32,790 nt of DNA from Elusimicrobiota bacterium (GCA_016234805.1 JACRNU010000041.1:1-32790); one strand, 5' to 3'; shown: positions 7,393-15,147, counted from the first letter of the stretch. Notes: generated by a model not told the origin, from the sequence alone. Program-made: numbers and translations.

Positions 7393-8322
7393 TCAACTTT
7401 TCCGACGCCTGAGGCGCTGTCCGAGCCCCACGGCCGCGAGAGCGGCCGCTCCAGCGAGCACCCCGACCCCGGCATTGGCGAGGAGCGGCACGAGCCGCCG
7501 CCCCATGGGGCCGGAGGAGGCGGCCGCGCGGACGATCCCGCGGTGCAGGGGGGGGATGCCGTGAGCCAGGATGCCGCCCCCGACCAGGAACATGGCCGCG
7601 ACCCCGGCGGCCGAGATGCCTTTCATCATCCAGGGAGCGGCGGCCAGGAGCGCCAGGCCTACGCGGCGCAGGAGATGCTGGGACGCGCCCCGGCCTTTGC
7701 GCATGCTGAGCCAGAGCCCGGCGTCGTCGAGCTTCACGATGCCGGCCACGACTCCGTAGACGCCGGCCGTCATCAGGATGGCGATGCCGACGAGGGCCGC
7801 CACCCGCTGTATGAGCGGCGCCGAAGCCACGATGCCCAGCGAGATCACGATGATCTCCGCGGACAGGATGAAGTCGGTGCGGACCGCTCCCGCGATCTTG
7901 GACTTCTCGAAGGCGACCAGGTCCAGGGAGGGGTCGGCGAGCGCGGCCGCGATCTCGGCGCGGCGCTCCGCGTCCTCGTCGCGCCCGCCCATGAGCTTGT
8001 GGGCCACTTTCTCGAAGCCCTCGTAGCAGAGGTAGACCCCGCCGACCATGAGGAGCGGGGTCACGAGCCGCGGGGTCAAGGCGCTGATGGCCAGGGCCGC
8101 GGGCACGAGGATGGCCTTGTTGACCAGGGAGCCCTTGGCCACGGCCCACACCACGGGGAGTTCCCGGTCCGCGCTCACCCCCGCCACCTGCTGGGCGTTG
8201 AGCGCGAGGTCGTCGCCCAGCACGCCCGCGGTCTTCTCCGCGGCCACCTTGGTGAGCAGGGAGACGTCGTCGAGCAGCGTGGCGATGTCGTCGAGCAAGG
8301 CGAAGAACTTACCGCCCGCCAT
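7393..8322 (-). CDS. DUF808 / YedI-family inner-membrane protein
   Basis: 309 residues. The N-terminus 'KFFALLDDIATLLDDVSLLT' and the block 'VLGDDLALNAQQVAGV' are characteristic of the DUF808 (YedI) family of inner-membrane proteins. Several membrane segments follow ('AILVPAALAISALTPRLVTP', 'AEIIVISLGIVASAPLI', 'GIAILMTAGVYGVVAGIV'), ending in a basic tail. The function of the family is not established. An AGGAGG 4 nt before the ATG supports the start. It is the first gene of a minus-strand run that continues with acpS, though the 31-nt gap leaves open whether they are cotranscribed. Confidence 0.9.
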   Translation of the reverse strand: MAGGKFFALLDDIATLLDDVSLLTKVAAEKTAGVLGDDLALNAQQVAGVSADRELPVVWAVAKGSLVNKAILVPAALAISALTPRLVTPLLMVGGVYLCYEGFEKVAHKLMGGRDEDAERRAEIAAALADPSLDLVAFEKSKIAGAVRTDFILSAEIIVISLGIVASAPLIQRVAALVGIAILMTAGVYGVVAGIVKLDDAGLWLSMRKGRGASQHLLRRVGLALLAAAPWMMKGISAAGVAAMFLVGGGILAHGIPPLHRGIVRAAASSGPMGRRLVPLLANAGVGVLAGAAALAAVGLGQRLRRRKS

Positions 8323-8478
8323 ACGCCCTCCTCATCCGGAGGCCGTCCCGAAAGGCGCGTTCTTGGCGCTTCGTTCCTGGTGCCGCATGGATGTCCGCAC
8401 CAATGGTAACAAATCCGCTTAAGTCGGAACTAATGGCGCGATAAGCCGGGCGTGAGCGCGGAGGGTCAGACTTGTAGT

Positions 8479-9141
8479 ATGGCACCGCCCGCAGCCAAGG
8501 AAGGCGCCGCGCAAGCCGCGCTCCTGGCAGCGTCCTTCGCGTGCGTCCTGCTCCATGCGGGAGGATCGGCCGCCGAGGCCGTGTCCCAGCCGAGACCCGA
8601 ACCCCCGTCCCTGGAGGCGCTTGAACCCGGCCTCGCCGTCCGCCAAGAGGTCGTCTATTATCCCGTCACCGGCCGTACGGCCAAAGACTTGCGCAGCCAG
8701 ATCTCGGCCTCAGGCCCGCGCGAGCGTCCGAACGGCCGTCGTTACGCCGCCGCCACCGAGTACCGCATCACGTGGGAATTCTCCTATTCCAGGGGCCCGG
8801 CCGGCTGTTCCGTCACCTCCGCCGCGGTCGCGCTCGCGCTCAGGCAGGTCTATCCCTTCTGGACGCCCCCGGCGGATGCTCCGATGAAGCACCAGCGCCG
8901 CTGGAAGAGGTTCAGTTCCGCCCTGCGCGAGCACGAGGCCGGGCATGGAGATGCCGCGCTCGATGGAGCCCGCTCGATCCTGCGGACCATCACGAACGCT
9001 CCTCCGGCCGCCTCCTGCGGCGAACTCGCCGCCTCGACCGCGGCCGCGTGCAGAAGCGTCATCCGCGAGACCACCGCGAGGATGAGGGAGGATGACATCC
9101 GCACGGGTCATGGCCGCACGCAGGGAGCGCTCCTTCCGTGA
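8479..9141 (+). CDS. Secreted DUF922-type zinc metalloprotease-like protein
   Basis: About 220 residues from the ATG at 8479. An in-frame GTG at 8452 would add nine residues, but the ATG gives a more normal signal-peptide n-region (MAPPAAKEGAAQAALLAASF). The mature region has 'YYPVTGRTAKDLRSQI', a 'YRITWEFSY' strand and the metal motif 'LREHEAGHGDAAL', an HExxH with His152, Glu153 and His156. This combination matches DUF922, a family of predicted secreted Zn-dependent proteases ('YYPVxGxTxxEL' and HExxH). Substrate is unknown. It stands between the divergent DUF808 gene and the next plus gene. No convincing promoter or ribosome-binding site decides the start. Confidence 0.78.
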   Translation: MAPPAAKEGAAQAALLAASFACVLLHAGGSAAEAVSQPRPEPPSLEALEPGLAVRQEVVYYPVTGRTAKDLRSQISASGPRERPNGRRYAAATEYRITWEFSYSRGPAGCSVTSAAVALALRQVYPFWTPPADAPMKHQRRWKRFSSALREHEAGHGDAALDGARSILRTITNAPPAASCGELAASTAAACRSVIRETTARMREDDIRTGHGRTQGALLP

Positions 9142-9157
9142 AAAGAAGGCCCGCTCA

Positions 9158-9186
9158 TTGCGGGGTCGGCGCAAGTATGTTAAATT
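9158..9186 (+). promoter_or_regulatory. Sigma70-type promoter for the gene at 9202
   Basis: TTGCGG (9158-9163), a 17-bp spacer, then TAAATT (9181-9186). The ATG is 15 nt beyond, with GGAG 5 nt before it, giving a short leader of about 9 nt. Confidence 0.6.
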
Positions 9187-9201
9187 GATGCCGGAGACCC
9201 G

Positions 9202-9924
9202 ATGAGCGACACCTGGTATCAGGAGCTGACGCTGGAGTTCTCGGACGGCACGACCGAAGCCATCTTCCTCGACATGACGCGCAGCGGCCGCCACAAGCCC
9301 AGGGTCGCCTCCCTGCCCGCCCCGTGGACGAAGCTCGAGTTCGAGAAGTGCCCCTGCTGCACCCTGCCGCCCGAGGCGGGCTACTGCCCGGCGGCGCTCT
9401 GCGTGGAGGAGACCATCTCCCGGCTCAGCCAGAGGACCTCGTTCGAGACCGTGACCGCGACCGCGGTGGATTCCGAGAACCGGCGCACGACCGTGAAGTG
9501 GCCGCTCCAGCAGGTGGGCGCCGCCTTCGTCCAGATCGCGGCCTTCTCCAGCGGGTGCCCGGTGGGGAGCCAGTTCCGGCCCATGCTCAAGGACCTGCGC
9601 CCCTTCTCGAACACCAGGGAGGTCGGCCGCCACATCGTGTTCAAGCAGCTCATCCGGCACCACGGCGAGGCCGAGGGGACCAAGGCCGCGCTCGTCGCGC
9701 GGCTCGGGCCTCTGAGGGAGGTGTTCTGCCATCTCTTCAAGCGCATCCAGGGCATCCCCCGCGGAGCGTCCCAGGACGCCATCCCCAACTCCATCGTGCA
9801 CCTGCACGCCATGACCCAGCACCTCGAGCTGATGGTCGAGGACCTGGTGGAGGAGATGCTCAGGGAGATGGCGTGCCCGCCGACTCCGCAGCCCAGGAAG
9901 CCCCAGCCGGATTCGTCGACTTGA
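9202..9924 (+). CDS. Cytoplasmic protein of unknown function with CPxC motif (possibly DUF6901-like)
   Basis: 240 residues with no signal peptide. A short beta-rich N-terminus ('YQELTLEFSDGTTEAIFLDM') leads to 'WTKLEFEKCPCCTLPPEAGY' and 'CPAALCVEETISRLS', a cluster of four to five cysteines that could bind metal. A helical body follows ('SSGCPVGSQFRPMLKDLRPF'). I have seen this layout (W-x-L-x-F..CPxCPL...CPxA) in deltaproteobacterial hypothetical proteins. I believe they are labelled DUF6901, but I am not certain of the name. GGAG lies 5 nt before the ATG. Its last 65 bp overlap the convergent substrate-binding-protein gene. Confidence 0.75.
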   Translation: MSDTWYQELTLEFSDGTTEAIFLDMTRSGRHKPRVASLPAPWTKLEFEKCPCCTLPPEAGYCPAALCVEETISRLSQRTSFETVTATAVDSENRRTTVKWPLQQVGAAFVQIAAFSSGCPVGSQFRPMLKDLRPFSNTREVGRHIVFKQLIRHHGEAEGTKAALVARLGPLREVFCHLFKRIQGIPRGASQDAIPNSIVHLHAMTQHLELMVEDLVEEMLREMACPPTPQPRKPQPDSST

Positions 9925-11080
9925 ACCTCTTCTGAGGGAAGTCCGCCCGGGTCACCGTGATGATCCTCTTCGTGGTGTCTCCCTTGTGGTCGAAGACGAT
10001 CGCGCCCATCATGCTCTCGTGGCGGATATCGCGCAGGACCTCCAGCAGGGGCTTGCGTCGGTCGAGCGAGACGGCCAGGGCTTCGAGGATGATGCGGGTC
10101 GCCTCGTAGGCGAAGTGGTCGAACGTCCTGGGCTGGGAGTCCGGGAAGCGCTGGCGGTAGTGCTCGATGAAGTCCCCGGCGCTGGGCAGGTGCTCGACCG
10201 GGATGCCGCCCACGGTGAAGTAGGCGCCGTGCACCGCGGGGCCCGCGATCTGGAAGATCTCGGGCGCCTTGGCCCCGTCTCCGGTCATGAAGGCCGCCGC
10301 GAGACCCTGGGTCCGCGCTTCCTTGACGATGCGGCCGGCCTCGTTGTAGTCCCCGCCGAAGAAGATGCCGTCCGGCTTGAACCGGCCGGCCCACTCCACG
10401 ACCTCGCGGAAGTCCGTCGCGCCCTTGGCCACGGTCTCGGAGGCCACGACGCGCCCGCCCAGCTGCGCGAAGCGCTTGGCGAACTCCTCGGCCAGGCCCC
10501 GGCCGTAGGGCGTGCCGTCGTGCAGGACCGCGAACGCCCGCAGGTTGAGGCTGTCATAGGCGAACTCCGCGGTGAAGGAGCCCTGGATGTCGTCGGCCGG
10601 GGGCAGGCGGAAGACCACGCGGGGCCAGGTCCAGTCCGGCTTGGTCTGCTGGACCGTGAGCTCGGGGTTCGTGGCCGAGGGCGTGATCATGGGGATGCCG
10701 GCTTTGGCGTAGACCCGGGAGGCGGCCAGGGAGCAGCCCGAGGTCAGGTGCCCCACCACGGCCTTCACCTCCGGGTCAGCCGCGATCTGCTCGGCCACCC
10801 GGACGGCCTCCTCGGGGGACGCCTTGTCGTCGTAGGAGCTCACCTCGATGCGCGTTGGGGGGAACTCGATGGGCTTGGCTTCCGCGGCCGCGAGCTGGAC
10901 CGCGCGCAGGACGCCTTCCCCGTCCGAGGCGAGCGGCCCGCTCAGGGGCACGGCCACCGCGACGCGGACGGTCTTGGGCTCCCCTGGGCCGCACGCGGCC
11001 AGCAGGAGCCCGGCCAGCAGGACCGGGCCCAGCCAGGCGTTCCCCTTGTCCACGGCGCGGCCGGGCTCTGAGGGGGTCAT
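9860..11080 (-). CDS. Liv-type periplasmic-binding lipoprotein (type 1 ABC substrate-binding fold)
   Basis: 406 residues. A hydrophobic signal ends in lipobox 'LLLAACGPG', so the mature protein is a lipoprotein. 'VRVAVAVPLSGPLASDGEGV', 'VVGHLTSGCSLAAS', 'GIPMITPSATNPELT' and 'DGIFFGGDYNEAGRIVKEA' are classic for LivJ/LivK and related amino-acid or amide receptors. No permease or ATPase gene is near, so it is an orphan receptor. It overlaps by 4 nt (ATGA) the upstream gene for a degenerate kinase-dimerisation protein, which hints at a sensory rather than transport role (inference). Its 3' end overlaps the convergent gene at 9202-9924 by 65 bp. Confidence 0.9.
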   Translation of the reverse strand: MTPSEPGRAVDKGNAWLGPVLLAGLLLAACGPGEPKTVRVAVAVPLSGPLASDGEGVLRAVQLAAAEAKPIEFPPTRIEVSSYDDKASPEEAVRVAEQIAADPEVKAVVGHLTSGCSLAASRVYAKAGIPMITPSATNPELTVQQTKPDWTWPRVVFRLPPADDIQGSFTAEFAYDSLNLRAFAVLHDGTPYGRGLAEEFAKRFAQLGGRVVASETVAKGATDFREVVEWAGRFKPDGIFFGGDYNEAGRIVKEARTQGLAAAFMTGDGAKAPEIFQIAGPAVHGAYFTVGGIPVEHLPSAGDFIEHYRQRFPDSQPRTFDHFAYEATRIILEALAVSLDRRKPLLEVLRDIRHESMMGAIVFDHKGDTTKRIITVTRADFPQKRFKSTNPAGASWAAESAGTPSP

Positions 11081-11604
11081 TGCTTCAGGTAGAACCTCAG
11101 GTTCTCGACGAGGTCCGCGGCCTGGCCCAGTTGGTATTGGCAGGACTCGAGCTCTTTGGCGTCCTCGTCGCCGTTCCGGCGGAGGCGCGCCTCCTCGGCC
11201 AGGATGTTCAGGGAGGCCGCCACGCGGACGAGAGCGTTCTTGAGCTCGCGCGTCATCACGGAGGCGGTCTGGTTGGCCTTCTCCTCGCGCTTGGACTGGT
11301 CGAGGGCGGCGTCGAAGGCGTTCTTCTGGGTCAGCGCGGCCGCCTCTTCGATCTTGCAGGCCTTCATCCTGGCGGTGATGAGGTCCGCGTGTTCCCGGTC
11401 GAGGTCGCGCCGGACGCCGGCGAGCTGGGACTCGTAGCGCGCCACCTTGGAGCGGAGCTTGGCGATGAGCGCCTCCCGCTGGCGGATGGGGTCGAGGACC
11501 TTGCGGACCTTGTCGATGGAGCCGCGCAGCGCCTGGGGCAGGGAGTCGGAAAGGCGCTTGAGAGCGGCGTCGGCGCGCTCGAGGGATCGATGGCTGAAGG
11601 CCAC
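11077..11604 (-). CDS. Coiled-coil protein with degenerate HisKA (DHp)-like C-terminus
   Basis: 175 residues from a GTG at 11604. Residues 1-110 are charged and helical, likely coiled coil. Residues 110-175 ('KANQTASVMTRELKNALVRV' onward) line up with the H-box of histidine kinases ('xxMSHELRTPL'), but Arg119 stands where the phosphorylated His should be. The second helix ('ELESCQYQLGQAADLVENL') also fits, and no ATPase domain follows. The protein may be a scaffold, a phosphotransfer-dead partner, or only a structural look-alike. Start choice: the frame is open further upstream, but a CATAAT box lies 6 nt before the GTG, so the upstream part is promoter. It overlaps the substrate-binding lipoprotein gene by 4 nt and diverges from the RiPP operon. 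Confidence 0.65.
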   Translation of the reverse strand: MAFSHRSLERADAALKRLSDSLPQALRGSIDKVRKVLDPIRQREALIAKLRSKVARYESQLAGVRRDLDREHADLITARMKACKIEEAAALTQKNAFDAALDQSKREEKANQTASVMTRELKNALVRVAASLNILAEEARLRRNGDEDAKELESCQYQLGQAADLVENLRFYLKQ

Positions 11605-11610
11605 GGAGAC

Positions 11611-11639
11611 ATTATGCCATATCGTATGACCGCCGTCAT
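11611..11639 (-). promoter_or_regulatory. Promoter for the minus-strand operon, with an overlapping ATGAC/GTCAT palindrome
   Basis: On the minus strand, ATGACG (11639-11634), a 17-bp spacer, then CATAAT (11616-11611), 6 nt before the GTG at 11604, so leaderless. The -35 lies inside an inverted repeat, ATGAC (11626-11630) n4 GTCAT (11635-11639), that also abuts the -35 of the divergent promoter. That is a natural place for a shared operator. Confidence 0.5.
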
Positions 11640-11668
11640 TTGATAAATACCCTTCAAAGGGATAAAAT
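11640..11668 (+). promoter_or_regulatory. Promoter of the radical SAM / prenylation operon
   Basis: TTGATA (11640-11645), a 17-bp spacer, then TAAAAT (11663-11668): a strong sigma70-like match. The first ATG, at 11682, is 13 nt downstream. The TTG at 11640, which opens the longest reading frame here, is therefore the -35 box and not a start codon. Confidence 0.75.
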
Positions 11669-11681
11669 CTCCCCAATCCGG

Positions 11682-12668
11682 ATGTTCCGGCAGTTCCCCA
11701 AAGTGCCAAATCAAGCGCAGACAGCGACCCGCGTAGAGGAATCCCTGGAACGGGTGCGGGCCGGGATGGAGGCCCGCGCGAGCAGGATCTCCGGACGCGT
11801 GGGCACGGCCCTGGCGGAGTACGTCTCCCGGCCCGGCAAGATGCTGCGCGCGCGGTTCGCGGTCCAGCTCGGGGTCGCTCTCGGCGTGGACCCGGCGCGG
11901 GCCGAGACGGTCGGCCGGGCCATGGAGCTCGCCCACAACGCCAGCCTCCTCCACGACGACTGCGTGGACGAGGCCGCCCTCCGCCGGGGCCAGCCCACTC
12001 CGAACAGCGTTTACGGCTCGACCGTGGCGCTCCTGCTCGGCGACATCGCCTTCACCCAGGCCCTCGAGGAGGTCCTCGACCTGCACCCCAAGGCCGTGGA
12101 GCGCCTCACGGCCGCGGCGCGCGAGATGGCCATCGGCGAGCTCCAGGAGGAGTTCCTGCGGGGCTCCGTGGACGTCACGCTCGGATCCTACATGGGGGTC
12201 GCGTCCCGCAAGACGGGCGCCCTCTTCGAGTGGGGGGCGCTGACGCTCTCGGACCTGAGCCCGCTCGAGCACTCGGCCGCGGACCCCGCGAAGCTGGGCT
12301 CGGCCCTGGGCATCCTCCTGCAGATGGTCGACGACATCCACGACTACACCCTCGAGGATTCGGTGTCCGGCAAGGAGCGGGCCAAGGACGCGAAAGCGGG
12401 AAGGGTGACCCTGCCCGGCGTCTTCGCCCTGGCCGACGCGTCCAGCCGCGCCCGGTTCCTGGAGCTGTGGGGCTCGATGGCCTCGGACCCCCATGCCGCG
12501 TCCGAGATGGCCCGGTTCCTCGACGAGTCCGGCGCCCTGGAGAGGGCCCGGGAGAAATGCCGCGAGGTCGTGGCCGCGATTCTGACCCTGGCCCGGCGCC
12601 TGCCGGTGCCGGGAGAGGTGGCGGAGTTCGCCGAGTTCGTCTCCGTCATGGCCGCGAGGGAGTTCTGA
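11682..12668 (+). CDS. trans-Polyprenyl diphosphate synthase (IspB/GGPPS family)
   Basis: 328 residues from ATG 11682. All family hallmarks are present: 'PGKMLRARF' (52-59, the GKxxRP-like region), first Asp-rich motif 'HDDCVDE' (Asp92, Asp93, Asp96) followed by 'RRGQPTPN', 'RKTGALF' (Lys177, Thr178), second motif 'QMVDDIHDY' (Asp217, Asp218, Asp221), and 'GRVTLPGVFAL'. It adds isopentenyl diphosphate units to an allylic primer. Positions -4 and -5 before the first motif are Ser and Ala, small residues that in this family usually allow long products (about C30 or more; inference). As first gene of an operon with a UbiA enzyme, it probably makes the prenyl donor for it. It overlaps the next gene by 1 nt (TGATG). 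Confidence 0.93.
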   Translation: MFRQFPKVPNQAQTATRVEESLERVRAGMEARASRISGRVGTALAEYVSRPGKMLRARFAVQLGVALGVDPARAETVGRAMELAHNASLLHDDCVDEAALRRGQPTPNSVYGSTVALLLGDIAFTQALEEVLDLHPKAVERLTAAAREMAIGELQEEFLRGSVDVTLGSYMGVASRKTGALFEWGALTLSDLSPLEHSAADPAKLGSALGILLQMVDDIHDYTLEDSVSGKERAKDAKAGRVTLPGVFALADASSRARFLELWGSMASDPHAASEMARFLDESGALERAREKCREVVAAILTLARRLPVPGEVAEFAEFVSVMAAREF

Positions 12669-13111
12669 TGGGCTACGCCGAGCTCATCCGGCAGGCATGG
12701 CGGACCGGCCGCTTCACCGCGTCACCTGCGCCATCAGGAAAGAGGTTGGCGGCAGGGGACGCGGAAGGCCGCGGCGCGATCCGCGGGGAGATGGAAGAGA
12801 TCGTCAGACGCGAGTCCGCCGACGCGCTCGGCTGTCTCGGTCCGCGTGGGGAGGGAACCATGAAGCTCGCTCCGTTCGTGAAATTCCGCGAAGAGAAGTT
12901 CGGCGCGGTCCTGTTCGAGACCCGTTCCGAGAAGGTCTTCACCTTGAACCCCACGGCCGCGGCCGTGGTGCGAGAGATCCTCGCGGGCGCCTCCGAGGAG
13001 GACCTCGGCGAGCGCCTCAAGGACCGCTACAGCGACCCGTCGGGCAAGCTCGCCGAGGAAGCCGAGACGCTCGTCCGCCAGCTGCGGGACAAGGGGCTCC
13101 TCGCGGACTAG
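12668..13111 (+). CDS. PqqD/MftB-like RiPP recognition element protein
   Basis: The C-terminal 83 residues form a PqqD-like winged-helix domain: 'FVKFREEKFGAVLFETRSEK' then 'VFTLNPTAAAVVREIL', a helix 'EEDLGERLKDRY' and 'LVRQLRDKGLL'. Such domains bind the leader peptide of RiPP precursors and present it to radical SAM maturases. Two starts fit. ATG 12668 (147 residues) overlaps the preceding stop and has GGGAG 5 nt upstream. ATG 12860 (83 residues, the usual size) has a perfect GGAGG 5 nt upstream. The extra 64 residues of the longer form match nothing I know and use more A/T-ending codons than the rest. The stop is 1 nt before the next radical SAM gene. The domain call is strong; the start is open. 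Confidence 0.85.
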   Translation: MGYAELIRQAWRTGRFTASPAPSGKRLAAGDAEGRGAIRGEMEEIVRRESADALGCLGPRGEGTMKLAPFVKFREEKFGAVLFETRSEKVFTLNPTAAAVVREILAGASEEDLGERLKDRYSDPSGKLAEEAETLVRQLRDKGLLAD

Positions 13112-13112
13112 G

Positions 13113-14111
13113 ATGCCGAGAAAGCCCGCGACCTTGCGTCCAGCTCCCTCCCCGTCCGGGGATGCTCTTCTCGTCGGTGAGTCCGCGGCCATGCGGGCCC
13201 CGCTCTACATCGGCTGGCAGCTGACGAACGCCTGCGATCTGGCGTGCGTCCACTGCGTCGAGGAGTCAGGTCCTGGCCGGGCCTTCAAGGACGAGATGAC
13301 CCGCGAGCAGGCCTTTCGGGTCCTCGAGCAGATCAAGGACGAGCAGATCCCCTACGTCGCCTTCTCCGGGGGCGAGCCCTTCCTCCACCCGCACTTCATG
13401 GAGATGGTCGCCTTCCTCGGGGCAGCCGGGGTCTCCCTTAAGATCGAGACCAACGGCCGCCACCTGACCGAGGCCGCGTGCTCCGCCCTGAGGGACCACG
13501 GTGTCCGGGCCGTGCAGGTCAGCCTCGACGCTGCGAGCCCCGAGGTCTACCGCAGGGTGCGTCCCGCGGGCGACTTCGAGAGGACCCTGGCCGGGATCCG
13601 CTGCCTGCGCTCCCAGGGTGTGGAGGTCGAGGTCAACTTCGTGCCCACGGCCTTCAGCGTCCACGAAGCCGCCGAGGTCGCGGACCTCGCGTTCCGAGAA
13701 GGGGTCTCCGCTTTCTACACGGGCCGGCTCATCCTGGCCGGCAACGCCTCCCGGGCCCGGGGCCTCGCCCCGACCGAGGAGCAGTACCGCGGCTTCTTCG
13801 AGGCCATGCGGGCAAAGGCGGCCGAATACAAGGGCCGCATGCTCGTGCGCTGCCACGAGATGGGCATCGCCGAGGAGGTCCGCTACCGCATGGCGAACCC
13901 CGCGGCGCTCTTCGTGATCATCCCCGACGGGCGGGTGAAGCTCCTCAACGCCCTGCCTTTCGTGTGCGGGGACCTGCGCTCGGAGAGCCTACCAGCGGTC
14001 TGGAAGGCCTTCCTCGCGGGGTGGAAGTCTCCGAAGGTCGCCCGGTTCGTCGCGGAGTTCGAGCGCGACCCCGCGCTCCTGCAAGGACTGCACCGATGGA
14101 TCCGACTGTGA
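13113..14111 (+). CDS. Radical SAM peptide maturase 1 (MftC/PqqE-like)
   Basis: 332 residues. The [4Fe-4S] motif CxxxCxxC is 'CDLACVHC' (Cys41, Cys45, Cys48), preceded by 'GWQLTNA' and followed by 'VEESGPG'. The SAM-binding 'GGEPFLHPHF' is at 86-95, with 'SLKIETNGRHL' and 'VQVSLDAAS' in the barrel. These features recall mycofactocin MftC and PqqE-type enzymes. The C-terminal region keeps the SPASM-like frame 'IIPDGRVKLLNALPFVCGDL', but the cysteines that hold auxiliary clusters are missing except one. Any extra cluster must be unusual or absent. A later start at ATG 13191 would remove a low-complexity N-terminus and begin as its two paralogs do. It acts presumably on the peptide at 16077, with the PqqD-like protein encoded just upstream. 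Confidence 0.92.
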   Translation: MPRKPATLRPAPSPSGDALLVGESAAMRAPLYIGWQLTNACDLACVHCVEESGPGRAFKDEMTREQAFRVLEQIKDEQIPYVAFSGGEPFLHPHFMEMVAFLGAAGVSLKIETNGRHLTEAACSALRDHGVRAVQVSLDAASPEVYRRVRPAGDFERTLAGIRCLRSQGVEVEVNFVPTAFSVHEAAEVADLAFREGVSAFYTGRLILAGNASRARGLAPTEEQYRGFFEAMRAKAAEYKGRMLVRCHEMGIAEEVRYRMANPAALFVIIPDGRVKLLNALPFVCGDLRSESLPAVWKAFLAGWKSPKVARFVAEFERDPALLQGLHRWIRL

Positions 14112-14160
14112 CCGAGCCTAAGCGAGGAAATGGTTGCGTCCATCGCCGTGGGAGGCAACC

Positions 14161-15147
14161 ATGAGGGAGCCCGGCGTGGAGACGGACGGCCGCGCCGCCG
14201 CCGGCCCGCGCCTGGCCATAGGAGGCCAGGTCCTCGGAGGCGTGGGCGGTTCTCCTCTCGCCGGAGGGGGCCTGGTGATGTCGGTCGCTTCCGCGGTGCG
14301 CTACCGCTTCTTCCTGTACGCCGGACTCCTGCCCTACTTCCTCGGCGCGGCCTGGGCCCTGCGCATGGAGGGCGCCTTCCGTCCCGAACGCTTCTGGCTG
14401 GGCCTGCTGGGCATAGGCCTTGCGGTCGTGGGTGTCGAGTCCTTCAACGAGTACTTCGACGCGCGCATGGGCACGGACCGGGTCTTCGACCCTTCCGACG
14501 ACGAGCGCATCCCGACCTGGATGCTCTGGCTGGGCGTGGCCTCCTTCGCCGCGGCCGCGTGCGTGGGGCTCTCCCTGGCGACCTCGGGAGGGTGGCCTGT
14601 CCTCCTCTACATGGGCCTGGGCGGCGCTGCCGCGGCCTTCTACGTCGGGCCTCCGTTCCGCTGGGCCTATCGCGGGCTCGGCGAGACCTCGATAGCCCTC
14701 TCCTATGGACCGTGGATGACCTTGGGGAGCATCCACCTGCACACGGGCGCCTTCTCTTGGCGAGGCCTGGCAGTGTCGCTCGTGCCCGGACTTCTGGTCG
14801 CGGCCCTGGCCGTGGTCAACGAGATCCCGGATTTCCACCAGGACCGCCTGGTGGGCAAGCGCAACCTCGTGGTGCGCCTCGGCCGCAGGAACGGGGTGTC
14901 CCTCTACTTGACCCTGGCCGCGGCCGGCCTGGTCGTCTGCGTCGCAGGCGCGGTCGCGGGCTGGTTCCCGGTTTCCTGCGGCCTGGCCGGATTCATCGGT
15001 CTTCCGTTCTGGTTCTCGAGCGCCAGGACCGCGCTCAAGACCTGGGACACGCCCCGGGAATTCGTGCCCGCGGTGCGGGACATCGTGCTCTGCTATCTCG
15101 TCTCGGTCAGCGCCTTGATCATGACGCTTGCCATGAGGCTGCCATGA
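14161..15147 (+). CDS. UbiA/MenA-family membrane prenyltransferase
   Basis: 328 residues with about eight to nine membrane helices after a 40-residue N-terminal extension. The two Asp-rich motifs that bind Mg-prenyl diphosphate are present: 'NEYFDARMGTDRVFD' (Asn96, Asp100, Asp106) and 'NEIPDFHQDRLVGKRNLVVR' (Asn220, Asp224, Asp228). The second motif and 'GKRNLVVRLG' are close to MenA, which attaches a polyprenyl chain to an aromatic acid. GGAGG lies 5 nt before ATG 14161, which picks this start over upstream in-frame codons. It lies between two radical SAM genes and overlaps the next by 4 nt (ATGA). No men or ubi ring-synthesis genes are nearby, so its aromatic acceptor may be made from the peptide in this operon (inference). 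Confidence 0.92.
   Translation: MREPGVETDGRAAAGPRLAIGGQVLGGVGGSPLAGGGLVMSVASAVRYRFFLYAGLLPYFLGAAWALRMEGAFRPERFWLGLLGIGLAVVGVESFNEYFDARMGTDRVFDPSDDERIPTWMLWLGVASFAAAACVGLSLATSGGWPVLLYMGLGGAAAAFYVGPPFRWAYRGLGETSIALSYGPWMTLGSIHLHTGAFSWRGLAVSLVPGLLVAALAVVNEIPDFHQDRLVGKRNLVVRLGRRNGVSLYLTLAAAGLVVCVAGAVAGWFPVSCGLAGFIGLPFWFSSARTALKTWDTPREFVPAVRDIVLCYLVSVSALIMTLAMRLP

Noticed and set aside
8452..8478. GTG at 8452 as start of the DUF922-type protein
   Set aside because: Not excluded, but it gives an over-long n-region before the signal helix and has no ribosome-binding site. The ATG at 8479 was preferred.
11640..11681. TTG at 11640 as start of the polyprenyl synthase
   Set aside because: This TTG is the first base triplet of a TTGATA -35 box with TAAAAT 17 bp downstream, so it lies upstream of the transcript. 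The ATG at 11682 is the first usable start.
14130..15143. A 642-codon plus frame starting at 14130 as one long radical SAM protein
   Set aside because: The part before 15144 is out of frame with the UbiA gene, which has clear motifs. Its translation is Arg/Gly/Pro-rich noise. The true gene starts in the ATGA overlap at 15144.
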